The notes: generated by a model not told the origin, from the sequence alone. Positions 43,429 through 51,829 are shown, numbered from the stretch's first letter. The stretch: 56,913 nt of DNA from Mucilaginibacter sp. (GCA_030445275.1 JAUCSE010000004.1:1-56913); one strand, 5' to 3'. A program made the numbers and translations.

Positions 43429-44457
43429 CTACTCACCAAAGGATATTACCACATCATCACTAACAGGGTGCCCGGTGCAGGTCAATATCCAGCCTTCGGC
43501 GATATCGGCATCTGTAAGTACATCGTTTTTAACCATTTCTACCTTGCCACTGGCGCATTTGGCTGTGCAGGTGGAGCATATGCCATTGCGGCAACTATAA
43601 GGCAGGGCTACGTTATTTTGCAGGGCTGCCTGTAGTATAGATTGATTTTCGCCAACGGCCAGGTTGTGAAATTCGTTTTTAAACTTGATCCTGATGGTTC
43701 GGGGCGGGAAATTGATGACCGTGCTGGTAACTGATACCGTTTCCAGTACAAAATTTTCCCGACGGATCTGCTTGGGGGCAATACCCATGTATACCAGGGC
43801 GAACCTGATCATCCGCATATAGGGGAATGGGCCACAGAGATAAAACCCTGCTTTGCTCATATCGTGCTGAATAATTTGTCGGGCTAATGCTTCAACGCGG
43901 TCGTTATTTAAGCGGTTGGCCTTGCTGCTGAGTAAGTTAATGATGGTAAACCTGTCGGGGTGCTGTGCAGCCAATACATCCAGTTCCTCCTTAAACAGGA
44001 TGCTTTTTTCATCCTGGTTGCTGTAAATAAGCGAAAGCCGGCTTTTGCCCGGGCGGTTTAGTACATACTTAATTTGCGAAAATATTGGTGTAATACCTGT
44101 GCCACCAGCAAATAGCAGGATATCTTTTTCCTGCTCAAAACCCTTTATGGTAAACCTTCCGGCGGGGGCAAGGGCGGTTAAAATATCACCAGGATGCTCT
44201 TTTGCAAGCATAAAACGGGATATTTCGCCATTGGTTATTCGTTTTACAGTGATGGATAAAAGCGGCTCATCAGGTGATGACCCCAGAGAATATGATCTGC
44301 GGATTTCCTCGTTGCGGTGATTAAATATCAGGGTAATAAACTGCCCTGCCTTATATGGGATGGGGCTGCCCGAAACGTTACTTAGATAAAAGGTAGCGGT
44401 ATCCGGTGTCTCCCATTTTATCCGCTCAATTTTTAATTTTAATGTGTCCTCCGTCAT
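43429..44457 (-). CDS. Ferredoxin-NADP reductase-type flavoprotein with fused 2Fe-2S domain
   Basis: 342 residues from ATG at 44457; 13 further in-frame codons upstream (start 44496) have no family match. The FAD-binding barrel has RSYS (54-57), the NAD(P) domain GGTGITP (118-124) and the C-terminal plant-type ferredoxin domain has Cys289, Cys294, Cys297 and Cys327 (motif SCRNGICSTC). The order FAD-NAD-FeS is that of PaaE and related oxygenase reductases. No oxygenase partner is nearby, and the location next to iron and oxidative stress genes suggests a general electron donor, possibly in iron release from siderophores. That is inference. A 14-bp palindrome lies 49 bp before the start. Confidence 0.9.
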   Translation of the reverse strand: MTEDTLKLKIERIKWETPDTATFYLSNVSGSPIPYKAGQFITLIFNHRNEEIRRSYSLGSSPDEPLLSITVKRITNGEISRFMLAKEHPGDILTALAPAGRFTIKGFEQEKDILLFAGGTGITPIFSQIKYVLNRPGKSRLSLIYSNQDEKSILFKEELDVLAAQHPDRFTIINLLSSKANRLNNDRVEALARQIIQHDMSKAGFYLCGPFPYMRMIRFALVYMGIAPKQIRRENFVLETVSVTSTVINFPPRTIRIKFKNEFHNLAVGENQSILQAALQNNVALPYSCRNGICSTCTAKCASGKVEMVKNDVLTDADIAEGWILTCTGHPVSDDVVISFGE

Positions 44458-44505
44458 GCCTAATTGAGTCAGCAAAATTAGGGGATTACCGGGCAATCAT
44501 TCCAA

Positions 44506-44519
44506 TTAATGTACATTAA
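44506..44519. promoter_or_regulatory. 14-bp perfect palindrome before the reductase gene
   Basis: TTAATGTACATTAA is its own reverse complement and stands 49 bp upstream of the start codon at 44457. A similar but incomplete TTAACGTGTATG follows. It suits a homodimeric repressor; the protein is unknown. Confidence 0.5.
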
Positions 44520-44572
44520 CGTGTATGTCTTGTTTTTAACTGGTTGATATTTAGTTGTTTGTGATTTATGCT

Positions 44573-45571
44573 TTACATGTTTTGGAGCACAATTTTGCCA
44601 AATTGTGTCGATTTTCCCATCTTTTCTATCGCTTTTTGAGCATCTTTTAAGCAAAAAACCTCATCAATTACCGGAATTAGCTTGTTTTTGTTTACAAATT
44701 GCAGCATTTCTGTAAAGTCGTCATGCGTGCCCATGGTGGTGCCTAATAGTTGCAATTGTTTCCAGAATATTTTGCGGCCATCAAGCGGAGGGATGTTACC
44801 TGCCGTACCGCCGAATACCACAATGCGCCCGCCGGGATTACAAAGATCGGGGAACTTGGCAAAACCCGGACCCAGGGCACTGTCAATGATGATATCAAAG
44901 CCGTTGGCCATCAGTTTCAATTGTTCGGCCCAGTCCTGAGCTTTGTAGTTTACGCCGGCTGCTGCACCCAAATGCTTGGCCTGATCAATTTTTTCGCCGC
45001 TGCCCGAGGTTACAAACACCCGGCACCCGGCGGCTACGGCCCATTGCAAGGCAAACGCACCAGTACCCGCACCAACACCTGAAATGAGCACTCTATCACC
45101 TTTTTTAGCTTTTGCTTTGGTAAACAGTGCACGGTAGGCGGTTAGTCCGGCCAGCGGTATGGCGGCGGCCTGCTCCCAGGTTAAATGAGCTGGTTTGGGG
45201 TGCAGATATTCTATCCGGGTTTTCACGTATTCGGCAAAAGTGCCATCATCAGGGAGGCCCAGTATTTTAAAATCAGCACCCTGGTAATCATCGCTTTTGC
45301 CATAGTTATTGCTGGGGTTGATGATCACTTCTTTGTTGAGCCAGTGTTTATCCTGGTCGCTGCCAACCTCGGCAACAGTTCCTGCGCCGTCAGATCCTAA
45401 TATGATAGGGTATTTGATACCGGCATATTTACCTACGGTTATCCAATAGTCGCGGCGGTTGAGCGCTGCGGCTTTAATGTGCACCAAAACCTCGCCGGGG
45501 GCAAAGGTAGGGGTTTCTACTTCTTTATAAACCAGTGGTTTATCGGCGGCTTCTAAAACGATGGCTTTCAT
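44573..45571 (-). CDS. Zinc-independent MDR family quinone oxidoreductase
   Basis: 332 residues. It belongs to medium-chain dehydrogenase/reductases: the GroES-like part (about 1-120) has GSDGAGTVAEVG, and the nucleotide-binding part has VLISGVGAGTGAFALQWA for NADPH. The zinc-binding Cys/His residues of alcohol dehydrogenases are not in their usual places, so it is probably a quinone or enone reductase. Close relatives protect from electrophiles and quinones. It shares orientation with the SOD gene upstream and the reductase downstream, but gaps of about 115 and 200 bp suggest separate or weakly linked transcripts. The substrate is not predictable. Confidence 0.88.
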   Translation of the reverse strand: MKAIVLEAADKPLVYKEVETPTFAPGEVLVHIKAAALNRRDYWITVGKYAGIKYPIILGSDGAGTVAEVGSDQDKHWLNKEVIINPSNNYGKSDDYQGADFKILGLPDDGTFAEYVKTRIEYLHPKPAHLTWEQAAAIPLAGLTAYRALFTKAKAKKGDRVLISGVGAGTGAFALQWAVAAGCRVFVTSGSGEKIDQAKHLGAAAGVNYKAQDWAEQLKLMANGFDIIIDSALGPGFAKFPDLCNPGGRIVVFGGTAGNIPPLDGRKIFWKQLQLLGTTMGTHDDFTEMLQFVNKNKLIPVIDEVFCLKDAQKAIEKMGKSTQFGKIVLQNM

Positions 45572-45601
45572 AGGATGATGGTAAATAACAAATAATTCCC
45601 A

Positions 45602-45683
45602 TTGTCATTCTGAACGTAGTGAAGAATCTGATCTTCACCATGCATATTGACGAATAGATCCTTCGCTGCGCTCAGGATGACAA
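45602..45683. repeat. Palindromic element, GTCATnCTGAACG family
   Basis: Second full copy: it starts TTGTCATTCTGAACG and ends CAGGATGACAA, with GAAGAATCTGATCTTC and GAATAGATCCTTCG inside. It lies between SOD and the MDR gene start. Confidence 0.88.
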
Positions 45684-45716
45684 GTTGGGTGAATTGTATT
45701 ATTAAAATTAAATAAA

Positions 45717-45749
45717 AAAGCGGCAGAATTGTTTAAATCCTGCCGCTTT
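45717..45749 (-). terminator. Terminator of the SOD gene
   Basis: AAAGCGGCAG (45717-45726) pairs with CTGCCGCTTT (45740-45749). On the minus strand the stem is followed by TTTTTATTTAATTTT, a strong intrinsic terminator, 24 bp past the SOD stop codon. Confidence 0.85.
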
Positions 45750-45772
45750 AAATTTATGGGTGCTTAATAAAA

Positions 45773-46384
45773 TTAAGCGGTTGCTTTTGTATAAAGCTCG
45801 GCAACATGTTTCCAGTTGATCACGTTCCAGATTGCTGCTAAGTAATCAGGACGACGGTTTTGATATTTCAGGTAGTAAGCGTGCTCCCAAACATCAATAC
45901 CTAAAATTGGGGTACCTTTTACTTCGGCAATATCCATTAATGGATTGTCCTGGTTTGGAGTTGATGTAATAGCCAGTTTTTTATCGGCAGTAACAATTAA
46001 CCATGCCCAACCAGATCCAAAACGGGTTGCACCAGCTTCAGATACTTTAGTTTTAAAATCGGCAAATGAACCGAATGTGCTTGTTATAGCAGTAGCTAAA
46101 GCGCCGGTTGGCTCGCCGCCTCCGCTTGGAGAAAGTAATGTCCAGAATAAAGAGTGGTTATAATGACCACCGCCATTGTTGCGTACTGCTGGTGGGAATT
46201 TTGAAATATTTTTGATGATATCATCAATATTGCTGTCAGCTTCTGGTTTACCTTCAAGAGCTTTGTTCAAGTTGGTAACATAAGCCTGGTGGTGTTTGCC
46301 ATGGTGAATTTCCATAGTCAGTTTATCAATATGCGGTTCCAGTGCATCGGTAGCGTAGGATAACGCCGGTAGTGTAAAAGCCAT
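45773..46384 (-). CDS. sodA: Superoxide dismutase, Mn type
   Basis: 203 residues, standard length. Metal ligands are His27 (MEIHHGKHH), His77 ([11 protein letters not shown]), Asp164 and His168 ([14 protein letters not shown]). The active-site glutamine is Gln145 in NQDNPLMD, the position used in manganese enzymes rather than the earlier site of iron enzymes, so Mn (or cambialistic) is more likely than Fe. No signal peptide, so it is cytoplasmic. It lies near katA, oxyR and the iron-uptake genes but is transcribed alone, with a clear terminator after it and a repeat-filled gap before it. Confidence 0.95.
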   Translation of the reverse strand: MAFTLPALSYATDALEPHIDKLTMEIHHGKHHQAYVTNLNKALEGKPEADSNIDDIIKNISKFPPAVRNNGGGHYNHSLFWTLLSPSGGGEPTGALATAITSTFGSFADFKTKVSEAGATRFGSGWAWLIVTADKKLAITSTPNQDNPLMDIAEVKGTPILGIDVWEHAYYLKYQNRRPDYLAAIWNVINWKHVAELYTKATA

Positions 46385-46764
46385 AATATTTATTTTAAAG
46401 TTTAATGTTGTGATGTAACAAATATAAGAGATGAATGCCGTTTTTGTTCTAAAAAATTTGTCAGGATTTTGTATAAGTTCATTGGTTCAGTTGTTCATTG
46501 GTTCACTGGTACTTGTGTGCCTATGCCAATGTTTATATTGAAGGTACAATAGGTTGTTGGTGACAACACCAACAACGGCGGAAATGACTAACAATAAAAC
46601 CGCGTCATTGCGAGGTACGAAGCAATCTCTATGCTATACAGAGCAATATTTAATGACTGACCAGCTTCCGTAGAGATTGCTTCGTGCCTCGCAATGACGC
46701 GTGAGGAAATTTCTTAAGTATTCATTCTGTTATTTCTCAAATTCTGTAAATCCTGATTCAGACT
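46385..46764. repeat. Repeat-filled gap upstream of SOD
   Basis: There is no credible gene. GTTCATTGGTTCA units lie at about 46478-46511. A full GTCATTGCGAGG element has 30-bp arms at 46601-46630 and 46672-46701 that match at 29 positions. The proximal 46385-46475 part presumably holds the SOD promoter. Confidence 0.85.
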
Positions 46765-47238
46765 TCACTTCCCCCGCTTTCCCTTAAAAAAGTTCTTCAC
46801 CAGATCAGAGCATTCAGTTTCGCGGATGCCGCCGGTAATTACGGTTTTGGGATGGGTTATTTTTTGATTAAGCCTGCCGAAACCAAGTTTGGTATCATAG
46901 GCACCAAAAACTATCCGGCTTACCTGGAACCAGTACGATGCACCGGCGCACATAACGCAGGGCTCCATCGTTACATATAGGGTACAACCCGGCAAATATT
47001 TGCCGCCCATGGAGTTGGCTGCGGCGGTAAGGGCCTGCATTTCGGCATGTGCCGATACATCAGTTAGCCGTTCGGTTAGGTTATGCCCCCGGCCGATGAT
47101 CTTGCCACCATGTACCACAATAGCGCCAATGGGTATCTCGTCTTCTTCAAGCGCGTAGCAGGCTTCCTTTAGGGCTTCACCCATAAAAAATTCGTCGGGC
47201 GAAATAGCTGGCTCGTCCTCAAAATTGATGTATCTCAT
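46765..47238 (-). CDS. tadA: tRNA-adenosine deaminase-type nucleoside deaminase
   Basis: 157 residues. Zinc deaminase motifs: HAE (64-66) with His64 as ligand and Glu66 as proton shuttle, and PCVMC (93-97) with Cys94 and Cys97. The LTERLTDVSAHAEMQAL and LYVTMEPCVMCAGA stretches match TadA, which converts A34 to inosine in tRNA-Arg. The start codon follows the stop of the tRNA-binding gene with no bases between, so the two are coupled and both concern tRNA, which supports the TadA call over guanine deaminase. A 20-residue extension (INFEDEPAISPDEF) precedes the usual TadA start. Confidence 0.85.
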   Translation of the reverse strand: MRYINFEDEPAISPDEFFMGEALKEACYALEEDEIPIGAIVVHGGKIIGRGHNLTERLTDVSAHAEMQALTAAANSMGGKYLPGCTLYVTMEPCVMCAGASYWFQVSRIVFGAYDTKLGFGRLNQKITHPKTVITGGIRETECSDLVKNFFKGKRGK

Positions 47239-47574
47239 TTAAATAAGTTTACTGCCGTTGGGCACGGGTTTATCAACAGCGGCTAATACGATGTCGCCAT
47301 TTTCATCGGCAAAACCGGTAACCAAAAACTCCGACATGAATTTCCCGATCTGTTTTTTAGGGAAATTGATAACCCCAACAATCTGCCTGCCGGGTAATTC
47401 CTCTTTGGTATAATGTTTAGTGATCTGGGCGCTCGACCATTTGATGCCGAATTCGCCAAAATCAACCCTAACCTTAATTGCCGGTTTGCGGGCCTCCGGA
47501 AAGTCAGTCGCTTCCAGAATGGTGCCAACCCGGAGTTCTACTTGCTCAAAATCATGCCAGGTAATCGTATCCAT
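47239..47574 (-). CDS. CsaA-like tRNA-binding domain protein
   Basis: 111 residues, nearly all one OB-fold tRNA-binding domain. The family signature is seen in VELRVGTILEATDFPEARKPAIKVRVDFG, SSAQITKHYTKEELPGRQIVGVINFPKKQIG, and SEFLVTGF. CsaA homologues have both tRNA-binding and chaperone activity in Bacillus. It is a stand-alone domain like those fused to methionyl-tRNA synthetase and PheT. Its stop is immediately followed by the tadA start, so the pair is one operon for tRNA-related functions. I give no symbol because paralogues of this domain are common. Confidence 0.9.
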   Translation of the reverse strand: MDTITWHDFEQVELRVGTILEATDFPEARKPAIKVRVDFGEFGIKWSSAQITKHYTKEELPGRQIVGVINFPKKQIGKFMSEFLVTGFADENGDIVLAAVDKPVPNGSKLI

Positions 47575-47603
47575 AATGGCAAAGGTAAAAATAGATGTGT
47601 AAT

Positions 47604-47993
47604 AAGATGTGCAGATGTGAAAATTTCAGATGTGTGGATGTGCGGATTTCAGATGTGCAGATGGGGAAGCAATAAGCACACGACTGAGTAAAAAAATTAA
47701 TATCCAATTGTCATCCTGAATGCAGTGAAGGATCTATTCTGCGGTATGTATGTTTGCGAATAGATCCTTCGTTCCTCAGGATGACAAGTTTTCGCTGCCG
47801 CGAGTTTCCAACTCGTGGCGTAGCATGGCTTCAGCTTTCAGCTGATGTAAGCTGAAAGCTGAAGCGGTGATAACCACGAGATACGCTACACTAATCTCGC
47901 GGTAGCGAAATTATTTAGATTTACTAAGCAATTTGCTCTGTATAGCATAGAGATTGCTTCGTGCCTCGCAATGACGCGTTTTTTAATAGTTAG
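47604..47993. repeat. Gap packed with four repeat families
   Basis: No gene in this gap. In order: GATGTGCAGAT units (47604-47663), a full GTCATnCTGAACG element (47708-47787), a hairpin built on CGCGAGTTTCCAACTCGTGG with inner arms AGCTTTCAGCT / AGCTGAAAGCT (about 47797-47910), and one arm of the GTCATTGCGAGG family (about 47948-47978, read in reverse). The last ends 16 bp before the helicase stop codon. Confidence 0.85.
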
Positions 47994-50630
47994 CTAGAAC
48001 CCTTTCTTCCTCGTCACCCCCGGCTTGCGGATTTTCTTGTTGTCATCAACCTTATCAAATCCCTCGGCACCGTAGCTGCGGGCCATTTTGGCTATGCGTT
48101 CTTCCAGGGTTTCGGTGGTCAGTTTTTCTCGGCCAAGGCTATCAACCATAATGGGAAAGGCAAATGGGGTGGGGCGATCTATAAATTTAAGAATAATGGT
48201 TTGCGTGGCTATACGTTGTAGCGCGGCCCGCAACCTGAACTCTTCCAGCTGAAACGCCAGGGCCTCGTTATAAGCCTGCCGTACCAGCAGGTTGTTGGGT
48301 TCGTATTCGTTAAACACGTCGAACAGGAGTGAGGTGGATGCCTGAAGGTGCTTGTTTTTTACCGGTTGCCCGGGATAGCCCGTAAATACCAGTCCGCCGA
48401 TGTGGGCGATATCTCTGAAGCGGCGGCGGGCCATTTCGTTGGCATTTAAGCTATGCTGAATATCGTCCAAAAGGTTATCTATCGAAAAAAAGCCAGCATC
48501 TTCCAGCACCTGTTCAATGGGTATATCTTCGTCGGTAAGCAATTCAAAGCCATAGTCGTTCATGGCGATGGAGAAGCTGGCCGGTTTTATTTTGGCGATG
48601 CGAAACGCCAGTAGTGATGCCATACCTTCATGCACCAGTCGCCCTTCAAAAGGATAAAACAACAGGTGATGCCCCTCGCGCGATTTGAACGATTCGATTA
48701 AAAACTCATGGCTTTGCGGCAGGTGCGAGAGTTCCTGCTGCATGTTAAACAGGGGCTTTAGGGCGATCACCTCTTCGTCCTTTTCAATACCATGAGCCAC
48801 CTCATCCAGCTTGTCCCTAAACACGGCCGCCAGCTGGGACGACAGCGGCATGCGACCGCCATTCCAGCTGGGGATAATGCCCTTGGTGGAGTTTGATTTT
48901 TTTACATAGGCGGTCATTTCCTTTACGCGGATAAACTCCAGGCTGCGACCCGCGAACCAAAAGGTATTGCCCGGTTTTAAACGGGATATAAACGATTCTT
49001 CGATAGTGCCCAAACTGCCGCCGCTCAGCCATTTTACCCGGATGCTGAGCTCGCTGGTGATGGTACCTATACTGAGGCGATGACGCATAGCTACCCGGCG
49101 GTTGTTTACTTTATACAGTCCATTCTCTATTTCTACCTTTAAAAACTCATCATATTGTGCCAGGGTTTTGCCGCCGCTGGTAATAAAATCAAGCAGCTCG
49201 CCAAATTCATTGCGGGTGATATCGGCAAAGGCGTAGGTGCTTTTTACTTCTTTAAACAGTTCTTCGGCCCTGAACCCGTCTGATACTGCCAGCGTAACCA
49301 TGTATTGGATCAGCACATCCATGGTAAGCAGCATAGGGTCGCGGCTTTCAAAAATACCCCGTTTAATGGCATCTTTCAGGGCCGCACCCTCCAGCAGTTC
49401 GAGCGAGTGGGTAGGAACAAAATATGCTCTTGACACCGCGCCGGGGTGGTGACCGCTTCGACCGGCACGCTGCATAAAACGTGCAACGCCTTTGGGGCTG
49501 CCCACCTGCACCACGGTATCAACCGGCCTAAAATCAACTCCGAGGTCCAGGCTCGAGGTACATACCACCAGTTTCAGCGCTTCGGCATGCAGGGCCTGCT
49601 CCACCCAGTTGCGCAACTCATTATCCAATGAGCCGTGGTGCATGGCCATAATGCCGGCATACTCCGGGTAATTATCCAGAATGGCATGATACCAGATTTC
49701 GGACTGTGAACGGGTATTGGTGAATATGAGCGTGGTTTTACTGCGGGCCACAATCTCCATTACCTCCGGCAGCAGTTTTAAACCGATATGCCCCGCCCAG
49801 GAATAATTCTCTACATTGTCAGGAATGATAGACCGGATATCCAGTTTTTTCTCCAGGTTGGCCCGCACCATTTTTACCCGCTCCGGCGGAAAAGTATTAC
49901 CCAGCAGCACCTCTGCCGCCTGCTCCAGGTTACCTATAGTAGCGCTGATGCCCCAGATTTTCAGTTTGCAGTTTTCAGTTTGCAGTGGGCAGTTTTCTGT
50001 TCGTTGTTTTTCTGTTGACTGCAAACTGACTTCTGCAAACATTCCACTGCCCACTGTAAACTGCCAACCGCCAACTGTAGCGAGGGCCTTGAGGCGGGAT
50101 AGCCCCAGCTCCACCTGTACGCCGCGTTTGGTGCCTAAAAGCTCATGCCACTCGTCAATAACCACCACCTGCAGGCCACTGAACATTTTGGGATATTCTT
50201 TTTGGGCCAGCATGAGGTGCAGGCTTTCGGGGGTGGTGAGCAGTACTTCGGGAAGTCTTTTTTTGAGGGCCTGTTTTTCGGCGGCCGGGGTATCGCCCGT
50301 GCGGGTACCTATTTGCCAGGGCAGGCCAATTTCTTCACAAACTTCCTGCATGGCCTTACGGATATCGTTGGTGAGGGCGCGCAGCGGGGTTATCCACAGC
50401 ATGAGCAGGCCGTTGTTTTTTTGCGTAGTATAGGTATCCGGATGTTTATCGATAAAATCTATCAGGAAAGGCAGGAACAGGGCGAAGGTTTTACCACTGC
50501 CTGTAGGCGCGTTGAGCAAGCCGGAATAACCCGAAAGATAGGCAGCCTCCATTTCCTGCTGAAACGGAAACTGCTGCCAATTTTTTTGCTTGTACCATTG
50601 CTGTATAACCTGTTGGCCCTTGCTGATCAT
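47994..50630 (-). CDS. Ligase-associated DEXH-box DNA helicase (Lhr-like)
   Basis: 878 residues from ATG at 50630; the 62 codons upstream (to 50816) overlap a repeat and lack homology. Motifs: Walker A PTGSGKT (42-48), DEWH (159-162), WGISATIGN (226-234), FTNTRSQSE, HHGSLD, and QRAGRSGH. A C-terminal DNA-damage domain follows. Such helicases normally sit with an ATP-dependent DNA ligase, a nuclease and a phosphoesterase. None of those is next to it here. Residues about 184-223 form a Thr/Gln/Cys-rich insertion (SLQSTEKQRTENCPLQTEN) between DEWH and the SAT motif, encoded by a palindromic repeat. The gene is open and the family match resumes cleanly, so it is probably functional. Confidence 0.93.
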   Translation of the reverse strand: MISKGQQVIQQWYKQKNWQQFPFQQEMEAAYLSGYSGLLNAPTGSGKTFALFLPFLIDFIDKHPDTYTTQKNNGLLMLWITPLRALTNDIRKAMQEVCEEIGLPWQIGTRTGDTPAAEKQALKKRLPEVLLTTPESLHLMLAQKEYPKMFSGLQVVVIDEWHELLGTKRGVQVELGLSRLKALATVGGWQFTVGSGMFAEVSLQSTEKQRTENCPLQTENCKLKIWGISATIGNLEQAAEVLLGNTFPPERVKMVRANLEKKLDIRSIIPDNVENYSWAGHIGLKLLPEVMEIVARSKTTLIFTNTRSQSEIWYHAILDNYPEYAGIMAMHHGSLDNELRNWVEQALHAEALKLVVCTSSLDLGVDFRPVDTVVQVGSPKGVARFMQRAGRSGHHPGAVSRAYFVPTHSLELLEGAALKDAIKRGIFESRDPMLLTMDVLIQYMVTLAVSDGFRAEELFKEVKSTYAFADITRNEFGELLDFITSGGKTLAQYDEFLKVEIENGLYKVNNRRVAMRHRLSIGTITSELSIRVKWLSGGSLGTIEESFISRLKPGNTFWFAGRSLEFIRVKEMTAYVKKSNSTKGIIPSWNGGRMPLSSQLAAVFRDKLDEVAHGIEKDEEVIALKPLFNMQQELSHLPQSHEFLIESFKSREGHHLLFYPFEGRLVHEGMASLLAFRIAKIKPASFSIAMNDYGFELLTDEDIPIEQVLEDAGFFSIDNLLDDIQHSLNANEMARRRFRDIAHIGGLVFTGYPGQPVKNKHLQASTSLLFDVFNEYEPNNLLVRQAYNEALAFQLEEFRLRAALQRIATQTIILKFIDRPTPFAFPIMVDSLGREKLTTETLEERIAKMARSYGAEGFDKVDDNKKIRKPGVTRKKGF
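49976..50063. repeat. In-frame inverted repeat inside the helicase gene
   Basis: CAGTTTGCAGTGGGCAG at 49976-49992 is complementary at 16 of 17 positions to 50047-50063. The wider block, about 49962-50081, also contains CAGTTTTCAG, TTTCTGTT and ACTGCAAACTG units. It adds about 40 residues without shifting the frame. Confidence 0.85.
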
Positions 50631-50697
50631 TATTTTGGTTAACAAATTAATGTTAATTTGGTTAGGTGTAGTACAGGTGTTCGGAAAAATAAAAAAG

Positions 50698-50816
50698 TTG
50701 TCATTTCGAACGAGGTACGAGGAGAAACTATCTCTTGAGCGATAGCGAAAAATCTTATAAAAGATACGAGGCGAATATTGTAGGTTGTATAAGATTTCTA
50801 CCTCTGGAAATGACAA
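50698..50816. repeat. Palindromic element, GTCATTTCGAACGAGG family
   Basis: It begins TTGTCATTTCGAACGAGG and ends CCTCTGGAAATGACAA, with an inner perfect 10-bp dyad, AAATCTTATA (50750-50759) and TATAAGATTT (50788-50797). It lies just upstream of the helicase start, in a 308-bp gap (50631-50938) with no gene. The rest is AT-rich and likely carries the promoters of the helicase and of the lipoprotein at 50939. Confidence 0.82.
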
Positions 50817-50938
50817 GCTTTTTATAGAAATTTATTATTCCGAACCCCTGTAGTGTAAACATACACACAACAAAATAAATGTAATACTGTTATTTGTTAT
50901 GTAATAGCTTCATTACCTTTAAAGAACAAATTACCTGA

Positions 50939-51541
50939 ATGAAACATAGCTTTATACTATTATTACTGAGTGCAAGCCTGTGTGCCTGTAATCAATCAAC
51001 CCCAAAACAAAATACTGCCGATACTACACCACATACCGCGGATACCGGCGCGACCAAAACAGCGCCAATCGACCGGCTTATTGCACCGGGCAGAGGAATA
51101 GGGCGTATCTTTTTGAATGGCAATATTGAAGATGTTAGTACATTTTTGGGCCGACCTGATAGTTCAGATGCTGCTATGGGTAGCTCATTAATGGTTTGGT
51201 ATGCCAAGCACAATGCATCCGGATATAAAACCAGCATTTTTTCGCACCGCAATATGGGAAACAAGGACGAGATCATCAGTCGCATTCAAAAGATCCTGAT
51301 TACCTCGCCCGAATTTAAAACGGCCGAGGGTATTGGTGTGGGCGCGCTAAAAGAAGAAATTGAAACAGACTATACCCTGAAACCAACGGATGGTTATAAA
51401 AATAAGGACGGTAAAGTACAGATCTATACTGATCTGAATAAGGGGATCTCTTTTGAGATAGATTCGGCCAGTAATAAATGTGTGGGTGTAGTGGTACATA
51501 AACCCCATGATACGGCCACAGCTTATTTGAATATGCATTGA
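50939..51541 (+). CDS. Hypothetical lipoprotein
   Basis: 200 residues. Signal MKHSFILLLLSASLCAC with a lipobox at LCAC (Cys17). A Thr/Asp/Ala-rich linker (about 20-45) follows, then a soluble domain with RLIAPGRGIGRIFLNGNIEDVSTFLGRPDSSDAAMGSSLMVWYAK, KILITSPEFKTAEGIGVGALKEEIETDY and NKGISFEIDSASNKCVGVVVH. The repeated 'G.I.LG...' turn plus 'GI.fe.d....c..i.vh' end is seen in small envelope proteins whose task is unknown. I do not recognise a family. It is on the plus strand, transcribed alone, divergent from the helicase. Confidence 0.75.
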   Translation: MKHSFILLLLSASLCACNQSTPKQNTADTTPHTADTGATKTAPIDRLIAPGRGIGRIFLNGNIEDVSTFLGRPDSSDAAMGSSLMVWYAKHNASGYKTSIFSHRNMGNKDEIISRIQKILITSPEFKTAEGIGVGALKEEIETDYTLKPTDGYKNKDGKVQIYTDLNKGISFEIDSASNKCVGVVVHKPHDTATAYLNMH

Positions 51542-51829
51542 GGGGGAAAGGTTGGCCTGTGGTATTTTTCTTCAGAAAACTACCTAAAACGTCATTGCGA
51601 GGTACGAAGCAATCTCTATGCTTTACAGAGCAAATGGCTAAGTGAAGAGCTTACAAGTTTGACCTGCCCGTGTAGAGATTGCTTCGTACCTCGCAATGAC
51701 GCGTGGAGAGGATGTTTTAAAACCTGCCGCATCCGCCCGCCGGAGGGAATTAAGAACAATTAAATTAAAAAAAAACCCGACAGATAAATCCGTCGGGGGC
51801 TTTTTTATATATCCCAATAGTGAAAAAGT
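51542..51829. repeat. Intergenic region with GTCATTGCGAGG element and terminator
   Basis: The element has perfect 28-bp arms at 51590-51617 and 51674-51701. Beyond it CCCGAC (51776-51781) pairs with GTCGGG (51792-51797), followed by CTTTTTTA and preceded by an A-run, a bidirectional terminator between the convergent lipoprotein and M16 genes. A short palindrome built on CCGCCCGCCGGAGGG lies near 51733-51748. Confidence 0.88.

Noticed and set aside
49816..50433. 205-codon open frame on the plus strand
   Set aside because: It is antisense to the conserved helicase core and shows no plausible protein features.
50631..50816. 62-residue N-terminal extension of the helicase
   Set aside because: It crosses a palindromic repeat and has no family resemblance; MISKGQQVIQQW at 50630 is the natural start.
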